Shown here in pieces: positions 1 through 5,971 of a stretch of 12,071 nucleotides of DNA. Each line of letters opens with the position of its first letter. The first letter of the stretch is position 1. Source of the stretch: an uncultured Candidatus Saccharibacteria bacterium (GTDB lineage: Bacteria; Patescibacteriota; Saccharimonadia; Saccharimonadales; Saccharimonadaceae); assembly GCA_938041555.1 (NCBI GenBank), contig CALIAC010000038.1, positions 1-12,071 of the forward strand, read 5' to 3'. The notes under the pieces were generated by a model. It made no database searches and was not told where the DNA came from. It saw only the letters and a program-made list of their open reading frames with translations. Made by a program: the position numbers and the translations under genes.

Positions 1-17
1 TCTTACCACGCCAATAG
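1..17 (+). CDS. Possible 3' end of an upstream gene (very tentative)
   Basis: One plus-strand frame reaches a TAG stop at 15-17, and a strong hairpin begins at the next base. That arrangement would suit the end of a gene lying mostly outside the window. Only four codons are visible, so nothing can be said about the product, and the other two frames also stop within 91 bases. It is listed only because it would explain the hairpins that follow. Confidence 0.2.
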
Positions 18-49
18 AGAGACCTCTCATAACGAGAGGTTCTCTTGTT
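18..49 (+). terminator. Strong hairpin, possible terminator of a gene left of the window
   Basis: Stem of 11 base pairs: AGAGA then CCTCTC (18-28), loop ATAAC (29-33), GAGAGG (34-39), one bulged T at 40, TCTCT (41-45). The tail that follows is only moderately T-rich (TTGTT), so as an intrinsic terminator it would be weak despite the good stem. Direction is assumed from the plus-strand tail. Confidence 0.45.
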
Positions 50-81
50 ATATGTCGCATTGTGCGCAGACTTTGCATACA

Positions 82-112
82 TAGAGCCTAAGTCTTAGAA
101 GGTCTACTTTTT
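82..112 (+). terminator. Second hairpin with a T5 tail
   Basis: TAGA (82-85), bulged G, CCT (87-89), a ten-base loop, AGG (100-102), TCTA (103-106), then C and five Ts (108-112). The stem is seven pairs with one bulge. With the hairpin at 18-45 it could act as a tandem terminator for a plus-strand transcript entering from the left. Confidence 0.4.
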
Positions 113-471
113 CACCGTCAACCCCCCGTTCGCTAGTATTTTGTCTGATGAACTGCGAAGATCGATTGTTACCTCGCATAGCACGAGAAAATAAATGCAA
201 AAAAGTAAGAGCGCACGAACAAACACATCAGACACATGCTTTGATATTCTGATGATAACCAAGTGAAGTCACCGCTGAGCAGAATGAAGTGATAATTGCC
301 AAACATCAACCTCTTACGCTAAGCTAATAGCCTATCGAGTCTGGCGGCAAGCTTCCCCTCCATAAGACGAAGCGGCAAAGATAAAGATAATGATCGAGCG
401 CAGAAAAAGCAGCTGTGCGCTTCATATTATATGATTACCACAGTTACAATAGTAGCAAAACGATATTAGGC
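113..471. other. Stretch with no recognised gene
   Basis: No open frame of useful length exists on either strand. I looked for conserved cores of tmRNA, RNase P RNA, SRP RNA and 6S RNA on both strands and recognised none. The stretch is AT-richer than the flanking genes and contains an A6 run near 200. It could hold an unrecognised small RNA or eroded sequence, or be a real spacer. Confidence 0.5.
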
Positions 472-508
472 CAAAATAAAACCCCGGAATCATCCGGGAA
501 TTTATTTT
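472..508 (-). terminator. Intrinsic terminator of tRNA-His
   Basis: Read on the minus strand just past the CCA end of tRNA-His: CCCGGA, loop TGAT, TCCGGG, followed by a T-rich tail. A-rich bases before the stem pair with the tail, so the structure is nearly symmetric and might stop transcription from both sides. Confidence 0.75.
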
Positions 509-586
509 GGGGTGGATAATGAGACTTGAACTCACGGCCTCCGGTGCCACAAACCAGCGCTCTAACCAAACTGAGCTATATCCACC
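508..586 (-). tRNA. tRNA-His(GUG)
   Basis: A full cloverleaf reads on the minus strand. The acceptor is GTGGATA/TATCCAC, the D-stem GCTC/GAGC, the anticodon stem CTGGT/ACCGG with loop TTGTGGC, and the T-stem GTGAG/CTCAT. The anticodon GTG reads both His codons. The extra G at position -1 (base 586) faces C73 (base 511), the identity element of histidine tRNA, and both are in the gene. The CCA end is also encoded (508-510). A GUN anticodon makes it a target for queuosine at G34, which links it to the transporter and TGT genes nearby. Confidence 0.95.
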
Positions 587-628
587 ATACAATCGCACAG
601 CAAACCTGCTGCGCTGCTGACATGCTGT

Positions 629-657
629 ATTGTAGCAGAGATAGCGTAGTTTGTCTA
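629..657 (-). promoter_or_regulatory. Promoter of tRNA-His
   Basis: On the minus strand TAGACA (652-657) and TACAAT (629-634) are separated by exactly 17 bases, each one mismatch from the vegetative sigma consensus. The -10 box lies 42 bases ahead of the tRNA, which implies a leader of about 35 nt to be removed, presumably by RNase P. Confidence 0.7.
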
Positions 658-873
658 TTACCTGCGGCCATTCATTCTCAATCTCAAAACTTTACTACCT
701 TATACCTCTCTCCTCTCTAAATACTACTAGGTTGCATACTTCTCTTCAGGTTTATCACCACTTCTATAGTGAATCTTCCTATCTATAATAGGGGTTATCG
801 CTATATTTCATTGGGTAGAGCAGATGATTAAAAAATGACAAATGGATAGGGTAGTAGATAGAAGTTAACTAAT
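658..873. other. Spacer between tRNA-His promoter and MFS gene
   Basis: No gene is visible. An interrupted inverted repeat spans 765-805: TATAG...CTATA outside and CCTA...TAGG inside. A T6 run on the minus strand follows the MFS stop codon, but no convincing stem precedes it, so the MFS terminator is not identified. Confidence 0.4.
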
Positions 874-2067
874 TTAGCGCGCTTTTGTGCGACGCCACAG
901 TGCCTCAACGCACATCACCAGCCACAGACCAAGCGCAATCGCCCCAACCGCCCCACCAAACCACACATGCCCCGCACTATAGCCATGCTGATTAACCATC
1001 CGGGTGAGCAAGCTAATCGCCACGACGTCACCAAGCAATGTAAACATATTGAGCGCGGAGAGGAGCGTCGCTTTGTATGTATGCTGCAGCTCGCTGAGAA
1101 TCTTTGACTGCAAAACAATCGGTCGCACCCGCGTATATGCAGTAAATAGCACAACAGCAATGACCGCGATAATCGGGCTTGGCGTTACGCCCATCAAGAC
1201 AATACACAGCGCCATAATCAACGCATCGACCCAATAAAATGCCAGTGGACGCAGGCGGTCAAACCAATGCACATACCAGCCCAGCAATGCTCCACCCAGG
1301 CTTCCCACCGCTGCAATCACCCCAAACCACTCTACAGCAATACCAACGTGCTGGAAGAGCAGCTCGCGATATTCTAGCCCCTTATTGGACACACCAGCTA
1401 AGAAACCAGCGAAGGTAAAGAGAGTAAGATTTTTCGCAGTAACGATTGCGCGAGCAGCCTGCCGTGGCCGCTGAGTCTGGGCAGTTGTGCGGCGCGGTGG
1501 ATGAGCAAAACTCAGCGCCAACCACACCGTCGCAGCAAGCGACAAAAAGCCAATCAAAAATGGGAGTGTATGATGAATACGGTATGTGAGTGGCACTACA
1601 ATAATGAGCACAGTATTACCAATCAATCCATACGTCTGGGCGCGGCCCATCACCTTGGTATAGTCGCGTGCTCGCCCCAGCGCCGTCAAGGAATCGTGCA
1701 TAAATGCCTCGACCGCACCAGACTGAAACGCATAGCCACCAAAGAACAAAACTGAGGCAATCAGCCCACCCCAAAAGCTCGGCCATACAGCATACAACAG
1801 TGGCGACGCCACGGCAATACTCGCACCAAGGATAATCGCTCGCCGGTTGCCAAACTTATCGGCCACATAACCCGCTGGCATCTGCAGTGCCGCCTGGACG
1901 ATAGACGAGATAACGACCATCAGTGCGAGCTCATCCAAACTCACTTTACCGACATTCACCAGCTGCACCGTAATGAGCGGCAAGTAGACACGCTTGGTAA
2001 AAATCCGAAACCACGAATATTTGATAATGTTGCGCTTGAGGAGGTCGTGGTTGGTCACATCTTGCAT
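874..2067 (-). CDS. Major facilitator superfamily (MFS) transporter
   Basis: The 397-residue protein is built of successive hydrophobic helices, about 11-12 membrane spans, the size and layout of a secondary transporter in the cytoplasmic membrane. Residues 66-76 read GYVADKFGNRR, a good match to MFS motif A in the loop between helices 2 and 3. A basic loop near residues 190-205 fits the central cytoplasmic loop between the two six-helix halves. A short cytoplasmic N-terminus (MQDVTNHDLL) and a basic C-terminus fit the family. The substrate cannot be read from the sequence; drug or metabolite efflux are both possible. The start is supported by an extended -10 promoter 12 bases upstream, giving a very short leader and no clear Shine-Dalgarno site. 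It appears monocistronic, between two tRNA genes on the same strand. Confidence 0.85.
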   Translation of the reverse strand: MQDVTNHDLLKRNIIKYSWFRIFTKRVYLPLITVQLVNVGKVSLDELALMVVISSIVQAALQMPAGYVADKFGNRRAIILGASIAVASPLLYAVWPSFWGGLIASVLFFGGYAFQSGAVEAFMHDSLTALGRARDYTKVMGRAQTYGLIGNTVLIIVVPLTYRIHHTLPFLIGFLSLAATVWLALSFAHPPRRTTAQTQRPRQAARAIVTAKNLTLFTFAGFLAGVSNKGLEYRELLFQHVGIAVEWFGVIAAVGSLGGALLGWYVHWFDRLRPLAFYWVDALIMALCIVLMGVTPSPIIAVIAVVLFTAYTRVRPIVLQSKILSELQHTYKATLLSALNMFTLLGDVVAISLLTRMVNQHGYSAGHVWFGGAVGAIALGLWLVMCVEALWRRTKAR

Positions 2068-2079
2068 AAATCTCGCTGT

Positions 2080-2109
2080 ACTATAGCATGGCTTCGCGCA
2101 GCATGTAAA
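2080..2109 (-). promoter_or_regulatory. Extended -10 promoter of the MFS gene
   Basis: Minus strand: TTTACA (2104-2109), 18-base spacer, TATAGT (2080-2085) preceded by TGC, the extended -10 form. Only 12 bases separate the box from the ATG at 2067, so the transcript should have a leader of about five nucleotides. Confidence 0.6.
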
Positions 2110-2121
2110 TGCATTTTGTAT

Positions 2122-2152
2122 GTAATAAAAACAACCCCATCGAGACGGGGTA
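2122..2152 (-). terminator. Intrinsic terminator of tRNA-Arg
   Basis: On the minus strand ACCCC, loop GTCTCGAT, GGGGT is followed by a T-rich tail (TGTTTTTATTA). It sits about a dozen bases past the CCA end of tRNA-Arg and just ahead of the MFS promoter, which separates the two units. Confidence 0.75.
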
Positions 2153-2164
2153 TGACGACGAAAA

Positions 2165-2241
2165 TGGCGCCCCGAGTAGGATTCGAACCTACGGCCTTAG
2201 GCTTAGAAGTCCTCTGCTCTATCCAGCTGAGCTATCGGGGC
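2165..2241 (-). tRNA. tRNA-Arg(UCU), imperfect anticodon stem
   Basis: Minus-strand cloverleaf with acceptor GCCCCGA/TCGGGGC, D-stem GCTC/GAGC and T-stem GTAGG/CCTAC, all fully paired, and an encoded CCA (2165-2167). The anticodon loop is CTTCTAA, so the anticodon TCT reads AGA and AGG. The anticodon stem is odd: GAGGA against GCCTA leaves G27 opposite A43 and A31 opposite G39, with only three Watson-Crick pairs between them. The rest is intact and a good promoter precedes it, so the gene is probably functional. A bulged fold pairing AGG with CCT and C with G is an alternative. Confidence 0.92.
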
Positions 2242-2249
2242 ATGGGTTT

Positions 2250-2283
2250 ATTATAGCAGGTTTCTTGGCAGGTGTGGTATGAT
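2250..2283. promoter_or_regulatory. Divergent promoters for tRNA-Arg (-) and the QPTR transporter (+)
   Basis: Minus strand: TGCTATAAT with the -10 box at 2250-2255, a consensus extended -10, nine bases from the tRNA start at 2241. Plus strand: TGGTATGAT with the -10 box at 2278-2283, nine bases before the ATG at 2293. Neither has a convincing -35, as is usual for extended -10 promoters. The boxes are 22 bases apart, so polymerases cannot easily bind both at once. Confidence 0.65.
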
Positions 2284-2292
2284 AAACGAAGC

Positions 2293-2976
2293 ATGAAACA
2301 CACGAACGAAAATTATCGATATTTTAGCGTCATTCTCGCAGTATATGTTGCGGCGCTACTCATCTCCAATATTGCCGCTACCAAACTAGTGGCACTCGGC
2401 CCACTTATCCTTGATGGTGGAGCAGTGCTCTTCCCGCTCGTGTATATCTTTGATGATGTCATGACAGAGGTCTACGGCTATCGCCGGGCACGCCGCGCTA
2501 TTTGGACGGCCTTTGGGGTAATGCTGCTAGCGATTGGCTGCTTTACACTAGTGCGCTATCTGCCTGCGGCGGCAGAGTATCACGATCAAGCCGCTTACGA
2601 GGCAGTGCTGGGCTTCTTCCCGCAGATCGTCGTGGCAAGCTTGCTTGCCTTCCTGACAGGGAGCTTCCTTAATTCATACATCGTTGCTAAGCTCAAGGTT
2701 GCTATGAAGGGTCGGCAGCTATGGCTGCGCCTGCTTGGGTCGACAGTAGTGGGGAGCTTGTTTGATACCGTTATATTCTGCGTCGTTGCTTTTGGCGGGC
2801 AGCTCACGGGGGGGGCACTGCTCAACTATATCGCCGTTGGGCTTGGCTTCAAGCTTGCCGTTGAGGTCATCTGCCTGCCACTTACCTACCGCGTCATTGC
2901 TGCGCTCAAGCGACGCGAATCCGTCGACACCTACGACACCACCACCAACTTCACACCATTTCGTTTGCGTGTCTAG
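2293..2976 (+). CDS. yhhQ: Queuosine precursor transporter (YhhQ/QPTR family)
   Basis: This is a 227-residue inner-membrane protein with about six hydrophobic helices, typical of the VUT/QPTR family (DUF165), which brings queuosine precursors (preQ0, preQ1 or queuine) into the cell. Family signatures are visible: FDDVMTEVYGYRRAR at 53-67, with the conserved acidic residues and the YG step, and VGSLFDT at 153-159 in the later helix. The ATG at 2293 was chosen over an in-frame GTG at 2272 because the GTG lies upstream of the -10 box. It faces tgt in convergent orientation, so importer and tRNA-modifying enzyme are neighbours but not co-transcribed. Which base is imported cannot be told from sequence; queuine or preQ1 would let TGT act directly. 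Confidence 0.9.
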   Translation: MKHTNENYRYFSVILAVYVAALLISNIAATKLVALGPLILDGGAVLFPLVYIFDDVMTEVYGYRRARRAIWTAFGVMLLAIGCFTLVRYLPAAAEYHDQAAYEAVLGFFPQIVVASLLAFLTGSFLNSYIVAKLKVAMKGRQLWLRLLGSTVVGSLFDTVIFCVVAFGGQLTGGALLNYIAVGLGFKLAVEVICLPLTYRVIAALKRRESVDTYDTTTNFTPFRLRV

Positions 2977-3254
2977 CGAGCGAGTTGTTCGCTGCCACAG
3001 ATTTACACCTCTCTCAGGGTGTGAAGAATGCAGTGCTTCCATCCTGCTAGAATAAAAGGTTGCTTGTGGAGATTATTGCAGTGTGAGCGCGGAAAAGCTC
3101 GGCGTTCTAGGAACAATAGTAAACCTTTTTAGCGTTTTTAAAGAAACGGTGGCGAAAAAAAGGGCTGATGACGGAGAGAAGATTGACTATGCAAACTCTC
3201 TTCCCTAGTTGTTATGTGAATGCATGCTATAACCTACGGAGCTCTCATCAGTCG
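2977..3254. other. Convergent spacer between the QPTR gene and tgt
   Basis: No gene is supported here. A short hairpin with ACACC/GGTGT arms (about 3003-3022) lacks a T tail. A run of seven Ts on the minus strand (3155-3161) follows the tgt stop by about 100 bases, but I found no good stem directly before it. How the two converging transcripts end is not resolved. Confidence 0.4.
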
Positions 3255-4460
3255 CTATCGGCGATAATACTGCGCCAAGAAATGATCTCGAAAGGCGTAG
3301 AACGTGCCATCCTCGAGGCTATGGCGGATGTCGTCGACAAGCTTGATGATAAAGCGCTCGTTGTGGATCGACAGCAGTGTCCCCGCCAGGCTCTCCTTGG
3401 CACGAAGCAGGTGGCAGATGTAGGCCACAGTGTAGTGCTGGCAGGTGTAGCAATCGCACTCCGCCATAATAGGTGCAAACAGCTCGCGATATTTCGTCCC
3501 ACGCATATTCACCCGTCCATGCGGTGTGTAGGCCGCACCGTTGCGTGCTACGCGAGTTGGGCTTACGCAATCGAAGGTATCAATACCCTGCTCAATCGCC
3601 GCAAAGATATCATCTGGCTCCGAGATACCAAGCAAATGCCGCGGCTTGTTCTCGGGCAAAATCTCATTTACCCACTGGATGGTCTGCGCCATCGTTTCCT
3701 TCTCTAGCGCCCCACCAATACCATAGCCATCGAAGTCCATCGCGCCAAGGCGTGCTGCGGTTTGCTTGCGCAGATCCTCATAATTCGCCCCTTGCAAGAC
3801 ACCAAAGAGCGCTTGATACGGCTTATCTAGCCGAGCAGTCCGAAGGCGCTTGACCTCTGCCAGGCTGCGCTCTGCCCACGCATGGGTACGCGCCAGTGCT
3901 TCCACTTGGTATTCATACGGGTCAATCAGCGACGTCAGCTCATCAAAGGCAAAGGTAATATCTGCCCCAATTCCTGCCTGGATTTGCATCGACAGCTCTG
4001 GCGTAAACTTATGCAATGAGCCATCGAGGTGCGACTTAAACATCACACCATTATCATCCACCCAGGCGTGCCGACTCGACTTCTTAGCAATCGCAATCTC
4101 TTCATCAACATCAGTACTCATCGCTAATACCTTCTTAAAGCCCGAGCCCAGGCTCAGCACCTGAAAGCCGCCGCTGTCGGTAAAGGTCGGGCCGCTCCAG
4201 TGCATAAACTTGCCCAAATATCCGGCCTTCTCTATTAGCTCGTGCCCTGGCTGCAGATAGAGGTGATAGGCATTAGCCAAGACAGCCTGTGCACCCACGC
4301 TAGCTACCATCTCGGGCACCATTGCTTTCACATTTGCTTTTGTGCCCACGACAATGAAGGCTGGCGTCTTGATATCACCATGTGGAGTGTGAATCACACC
4401 AGTCCGCGCCAACGTCTGCGGCATGCGGTGAGTAATGGTAAATGAGAATGATGCTGGCAT
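3255..4460 (-). CDS. tgt: tRNA-guanine(34) transglycosylase (TGT)
   Basis: A 401-residue enzyme that swaps G34 of GUN-anticodon tRNAs (His, Asp, Asn, Tyr) for a queuosine base. Catalytic residues by comparison with Zymomonas TGT: general acid-base D95 in TDSGGFQV and nucleophile D297 in DTFDCVSPTR. The zinc site is C335, C337, C340 and H366. D173 and Q223 of the base pocket are also kept. Two pocket positions differ: L175 stands where Zymomonas has Cys158, and the segment after GG249-250 reads ALEKE instead of LAVGE, placing Glu near the Val233 position. There is also an insertion of about 15 residues at 107-135. The ATG at 4460 is preferred over M13 because FSFTI matches the usual first strand. 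The start lacks a good Shine-Dalgarno; the upstream palindrome is listed separately. Confidence 0.93.
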   Translation of the reverse strand: MPASFSFTITHRMPQTLARTGVIHTPHGDIKTPAFIVVGTKANVKAMVPEMVASVGAQAVLANAYHLYLQPGHELIEKAGYLGKFMHWSGPTFTDSGGFQVLSLGSGFKKVLAMSTDVDEEIAIAKKSSRHAWVDDNGVMFKSHLDGSLHKFTPELSMQIQAGIGADITFAFDELTSLIDPYEYQVEALARTHAWAERSLAEVKRLRTARLDKPYQALFGVLQGANYEDLRKQTAARLGAMDFDGYGIGGALEKETMAQTIQWVNEILPENKPRHLLGISEPDDIFAAIEQGIDTFDCVSPTRVARNGAAYTPHGRVNMRGTKYRELFAPIMAECDCYTCQHYTVAYICHLLRAKESLAGTLLSIHNERFIIKLVDDIRHSLEDGTFYAFRDHFLAQYYRR

Positions 4461-4478
4461 AGTATGATTGCGTTCCCT

Positions 4479-4494
4479 ATACCCCTAGGGGTAT
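4479..4494. promoter_or_regulatory. Perfect 16-bp palindrome upstream of tgt, operator-like or leader hairpin
   Basis: ATACCCCTAGGGGTAT reads identically on both strands and ends 18 bases before the tgt ATG. It resembles operators of CsoR-family repressors, which have TACCC...GGGTA arms around a short centre. In RNA it could also fold as six pairs with a CUAG loop. No CsoR gene lies in the window. Confidence 0.55.
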
Positions 4495-4558
4495 TTTACA
4501 TTGAAATAATCGTGTTTCGCGCAAGGAGAAAAGCTCCCTCTCGCAAAAATCTCTCTCT

Positions 4559-4564
4559 ATTGTA
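4559..4564 (-). promoter_or_regulatory. Candidate extended -10 promoter of tgt
   Basis: TGATACAAT on the minus strand is an extended -10 form with one mismatch in the box. The matching -35 is poor. If used, the transcript would start near 4552 and carry a leader of roughly 90 nt, which includes a GGAG/CTCC hairpin (about 4525-4537) and the palindrome at 4479-4494. No closer promoter is evident for tgt. Confidence 0.4.
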
Positions 4565-4688
4565 TCACAAGGGCTCAGCGGTATGATGCGCGTTCCCTCC
4601 CCTTCCATCACTCTAATACATAGAGCATACGCATCTGCTGCGGTCATTGCTCTGCCGCCATCTTAAGAAACCACTACTTTGAGAAAAT

Positions 4689-4776
4689 GGAGGACTTTAT
4701 GGGTGACATAAGCAGAAACATTTCCAAAATACTTACTATAATACCAGAACAATACACTCATTGCTTTTCCAGGTAA
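4689..4776 (+). CDS. Possible small ORF of 25 residues with a good ribosome binding site
   Basis: GGAGG at 4689-4693 is followed after five bases by ATG (4699), opening a frame that ends at TAA 4774-4776 and encodes a 25-residue peptide starting MGDISRNISK. An in-frame ATG at 4687 would add four residues. It is the best Shine-Dalgarno in the window, notable because most genes here seem leaderless. No promoter is clear and the peptide resembles nothing I know, so it may be chance. It lies in the 373-base gap between tgt and the sugar transferase, which holds no other gene. Confidence 0.25.
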
Positions 4777-4785
4777 AATAGTGAG

Positions 4786-4821
4786 CAAAAATAGCCTATT
4801 CTGGCAGAGAAAGTAAAGGCT
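4786..4821 (-). terminator. Probable terminator of the sugar transferase gene
   Basis: Minus strand, just after the stop: AGCCT and TTCT pair with AGAA and AGGCT across an internal loop, followed by ATTTTT. On the plus strand the same stem is followed by four Ts, so it might work both ways. Confidence 0.45.
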
Positions 4822-4833
4822 TTTGGGTTCATG

Positions 4834-5634
4834 TTACGCAGCGCGTCGTGCAGGCTGAGTGTGCGCTTGTTGCAGTGCCACCACAACATCGCTCTCCGCA
4901 CGCTCTTGGCCTGCTGGATGCGGCGCTAAGCCTGTCTTAGCCTGCAACCATTCACTGGCAGACCGCGGCATAAGCTTTTGTACAAGGTCGGTCGCCACCA
5001 TACCGAGCGTTGCAGCAACTACTTTGGCATCCTTCTTTAGTGAGGCTGTGTCAGCATACAGAACGTCCTGTTCCATTATATGGATGATATGAGTTATATC
5101 CAGTTTGTAGCCAGCCTCATGCTGCTCTTTGCTATAGGGCGCCATAATACCGGGGCGAGCCGTCTTGCGCGCCTCAATCCACTGCTGCTTAAGGCCTTCA
5201 GGGATATCGGGGTTAGCAAGGATATCATTATATACTTCGCCTGTGGCTAGTGGCCTTGGTCCTACAATTGCCATCTTGCCACGCAATACTTGCAGCAGCT
5301 GGGGCGCTTCGTCCACATGCGCCTTGCGTACGAGCTTGCCAATTGGCCCTGCGCTACTGTGGTTATAGCCATTAGCCGAGGCAGTGTTGCGCACCGCACC
5401 ACGGAGTGTCCGCAACTTTGGCACCTTAACGAGGTTATCAAGGTCACTGCCATAGCGCTCCTGCACAAAGAGTGTTGGGCCATCGCCGAGCTCCTTATGC
5501 ATCGCCGCAGCGGCAACGAGAGCCGCAGAGCCCATACCAATCAGCAGAGGTGCCGCTACGACTCGGTCAAACCAGCGCTTCTCAGGACTTTCGTTATAGG
5601 CTTTGCCGTGTTTTGTTCTTGTTTTTTGCGACAT
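4834..5634 (-). CDS. Polyprenyl-phosphate sugar-1-phosphate transferase (monotopic PGT, PF02397 type)
   Basis: The 266-residue protein has the bacterial sugar transferase fold, which moves a sugar phosphate from a nucleotide sugar to undecaprenyl phosphate at the inner face of the membrane and starts a surface glycan. Family marks are the N-terminal hydrophobic hairpin (about 24-45), the catalytic Asp-Glu pair D108-E109 in VDEAPQLLQVLRGKMAIVG, and VGPRP at 124-128. It diverges from classical members: FRTM is replaced by PKLRTL, RPGITGWAQV by RPGIMAPYSK, and a tail of about 60 residues rich in Ala and Gln follows the domain. The ATG at 5634 was chosen over one 33 codons upstream because a TTGACA-17-TACTAT promoter ends seven bases before it and lies inside the longer frame. 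No glycosyltransferase neighbours exist here, so the sugar is unknown. Confidence 0.87.
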   Translation of the reverse strand: MSQKTRTKHGKAYNESPEKRWFDRVVAAPLLIGMGSAALVAAAAMHKELGDGPTLFVQERYGSDLDNLVKVPKLRTLRGAVRNTASANGYNHSSAGPIGKLVRKAHVDEAPQLLQVLRGKMAIVGPRPLATGEVYNDILANPDIPEGLKQQWIEARKTARPGIMAPYSKEQHEAGYKLDITHIIHIMEQDVLYADTASLKKDAKVVAATLGMVATDLVQKLMPRSASEWLQAKTGLAPHPAGQERAESDVVVALQQAHTQPARRAA

Positions 5635-5641
5635 CTGTTCG

Positions 5642-5670
5642 ATAGTAGCACAATGTTGCATATTTGTCAA
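5642..5670 (-). promoter_or_regulatory. Promoter of the sugar transferase gene, leaderless start
   Basis: TTGACA (5665-5670), the exact -35 consensus, is spaced 17 bases from TACTAT (5642-5647). Seven bases separate the -10 box from the ATG, so transcription should begin on or beside the A of the start codon. Confidence 0.75.
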
Positions 5671-5757
5671 CAGTATCGTGCCTAATCCTTCCTTTTTCAC
5701 TTGATTTAGTATAATTGTTATAAAGTATTGCACCCTTTAGGGCCACGCCAAACCAAA

Positions 5758-5779
5758 GAAGAGGCTACGACCTCTCTTC
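5758..5779. repeat. Imperfect hairpin between sugar transferase promoter and tRNA-Gly terminator
   Basis: GAAGAGG (5758-5764) pairs with CCTCTCTTC (5771-5779) with a two-base bulge. On the minus strand the following bases are only mildly T-rich. It could be a back-up terminator for tRNA-Gly. It is preceded by CCACGCCAA, which also precedes the hairpin at 18-45. Confidence 0.35.
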
Positions 5780-5804
5780 ATCCAGTCTGGCTCGCTATGC
5801 TCTC

Positions 5805-5836
5805 AACAAAAACATCGCTCCATTTGCGGAGCAATG
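5805..5836 (-). terminator. Intrinsic terminator of tRNA-Gly
   Basis: Minus strand: CATTGCTCC, loop GCAAAT, GGAGCGATG, then TTTTTGTT. Nine pairs including one G-T, and a strong T tail, starting about 18 bases past the tRNA end. The best terminator in the window. Confidence 0.88.
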
Positions 5837-5854
5837 CTCATTTCCTTGCATCTG

Positions 5855-5929
5855 TGGTGCGGGTGCGGAGAATCGAACTCCGATCCCAAGTTTGGAAAAC
5901 TTGTATACTAGCCGCTGTACGACACCCGC
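5855..5929 (-). tRNA. tRNA-Gly(UCC)
   Basis: Minus-strand cloverleaf: acceptor GCGGGTG/CACCCGC, D-stem GTAC/GTAT, anticodon stem CAAGT/ACTTG with loop TTTCCAA, T-stem CGGAG/CTCCG, and encoded CCA (5855-5857). Anticodon TCC reads GGA and GGG. It is not a tRNA for UGA, and the genes here end in TAA or TAG with no in-frame UGA, so nothing hints at the UGA-glycine code of some related phyla. Confidence 0.95.
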
Positions 5930-5940
5930 ATGCGCTATCC

Positions 5941-5965
5941 ATTATACCACTTTTTTGTGTATAAT
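5941..5965. promoter_or_regulatory. Divergent promoters of tRNA-Gly (-) and the 143-residue protein (+)
   Basis: Minus strand: TGGTATAAT, a consensus extended -10 with the box at 5941-5946, eleven bases from the tRNA. Plus strand: consensus TATAAT at 5960-5965, six bases from the ATG at 5972. The boxes are 13 bases apart, so the two polymerase footprints must overlap. A T6 run lies between them. No good -35 is seen on the plus side. Confidence 0.7.
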
Positions 5966-5971
5966 AAAGGT

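Noticed and set aside
526..720. Plus-strand open frame of 64 codons
   Set aside because: It runs across the tRNA-His gene and its promoter on the opposite strand, and has no ribosome site or promoter of its own.
2047..2256. Plus-strand frame of 69 codons containing a GFEPTALGLEVLCSIQLSYRG-like stretch
   Set aside because: It is the antisense reading of tRNA-Arg, a well-known false protein in annotations.
3168..3707. Plus-strand frame of 179 codons
   Set aside because: It is antisense to the well-supported tgt gene and shows no protein family features.
4479..4494. The palindrome upstream of tgt as a transcription terminator
   Set aside because: It has no T-rich tail on either strand and lies too close to the tgt start.
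5930..5971. Longer N-terminus for the Arg/Pro-rich protein starting at 5930
   Set aside because: That start would lie upstream of, and include, the TATAAT promoter box that precedes the ATG at 5972.
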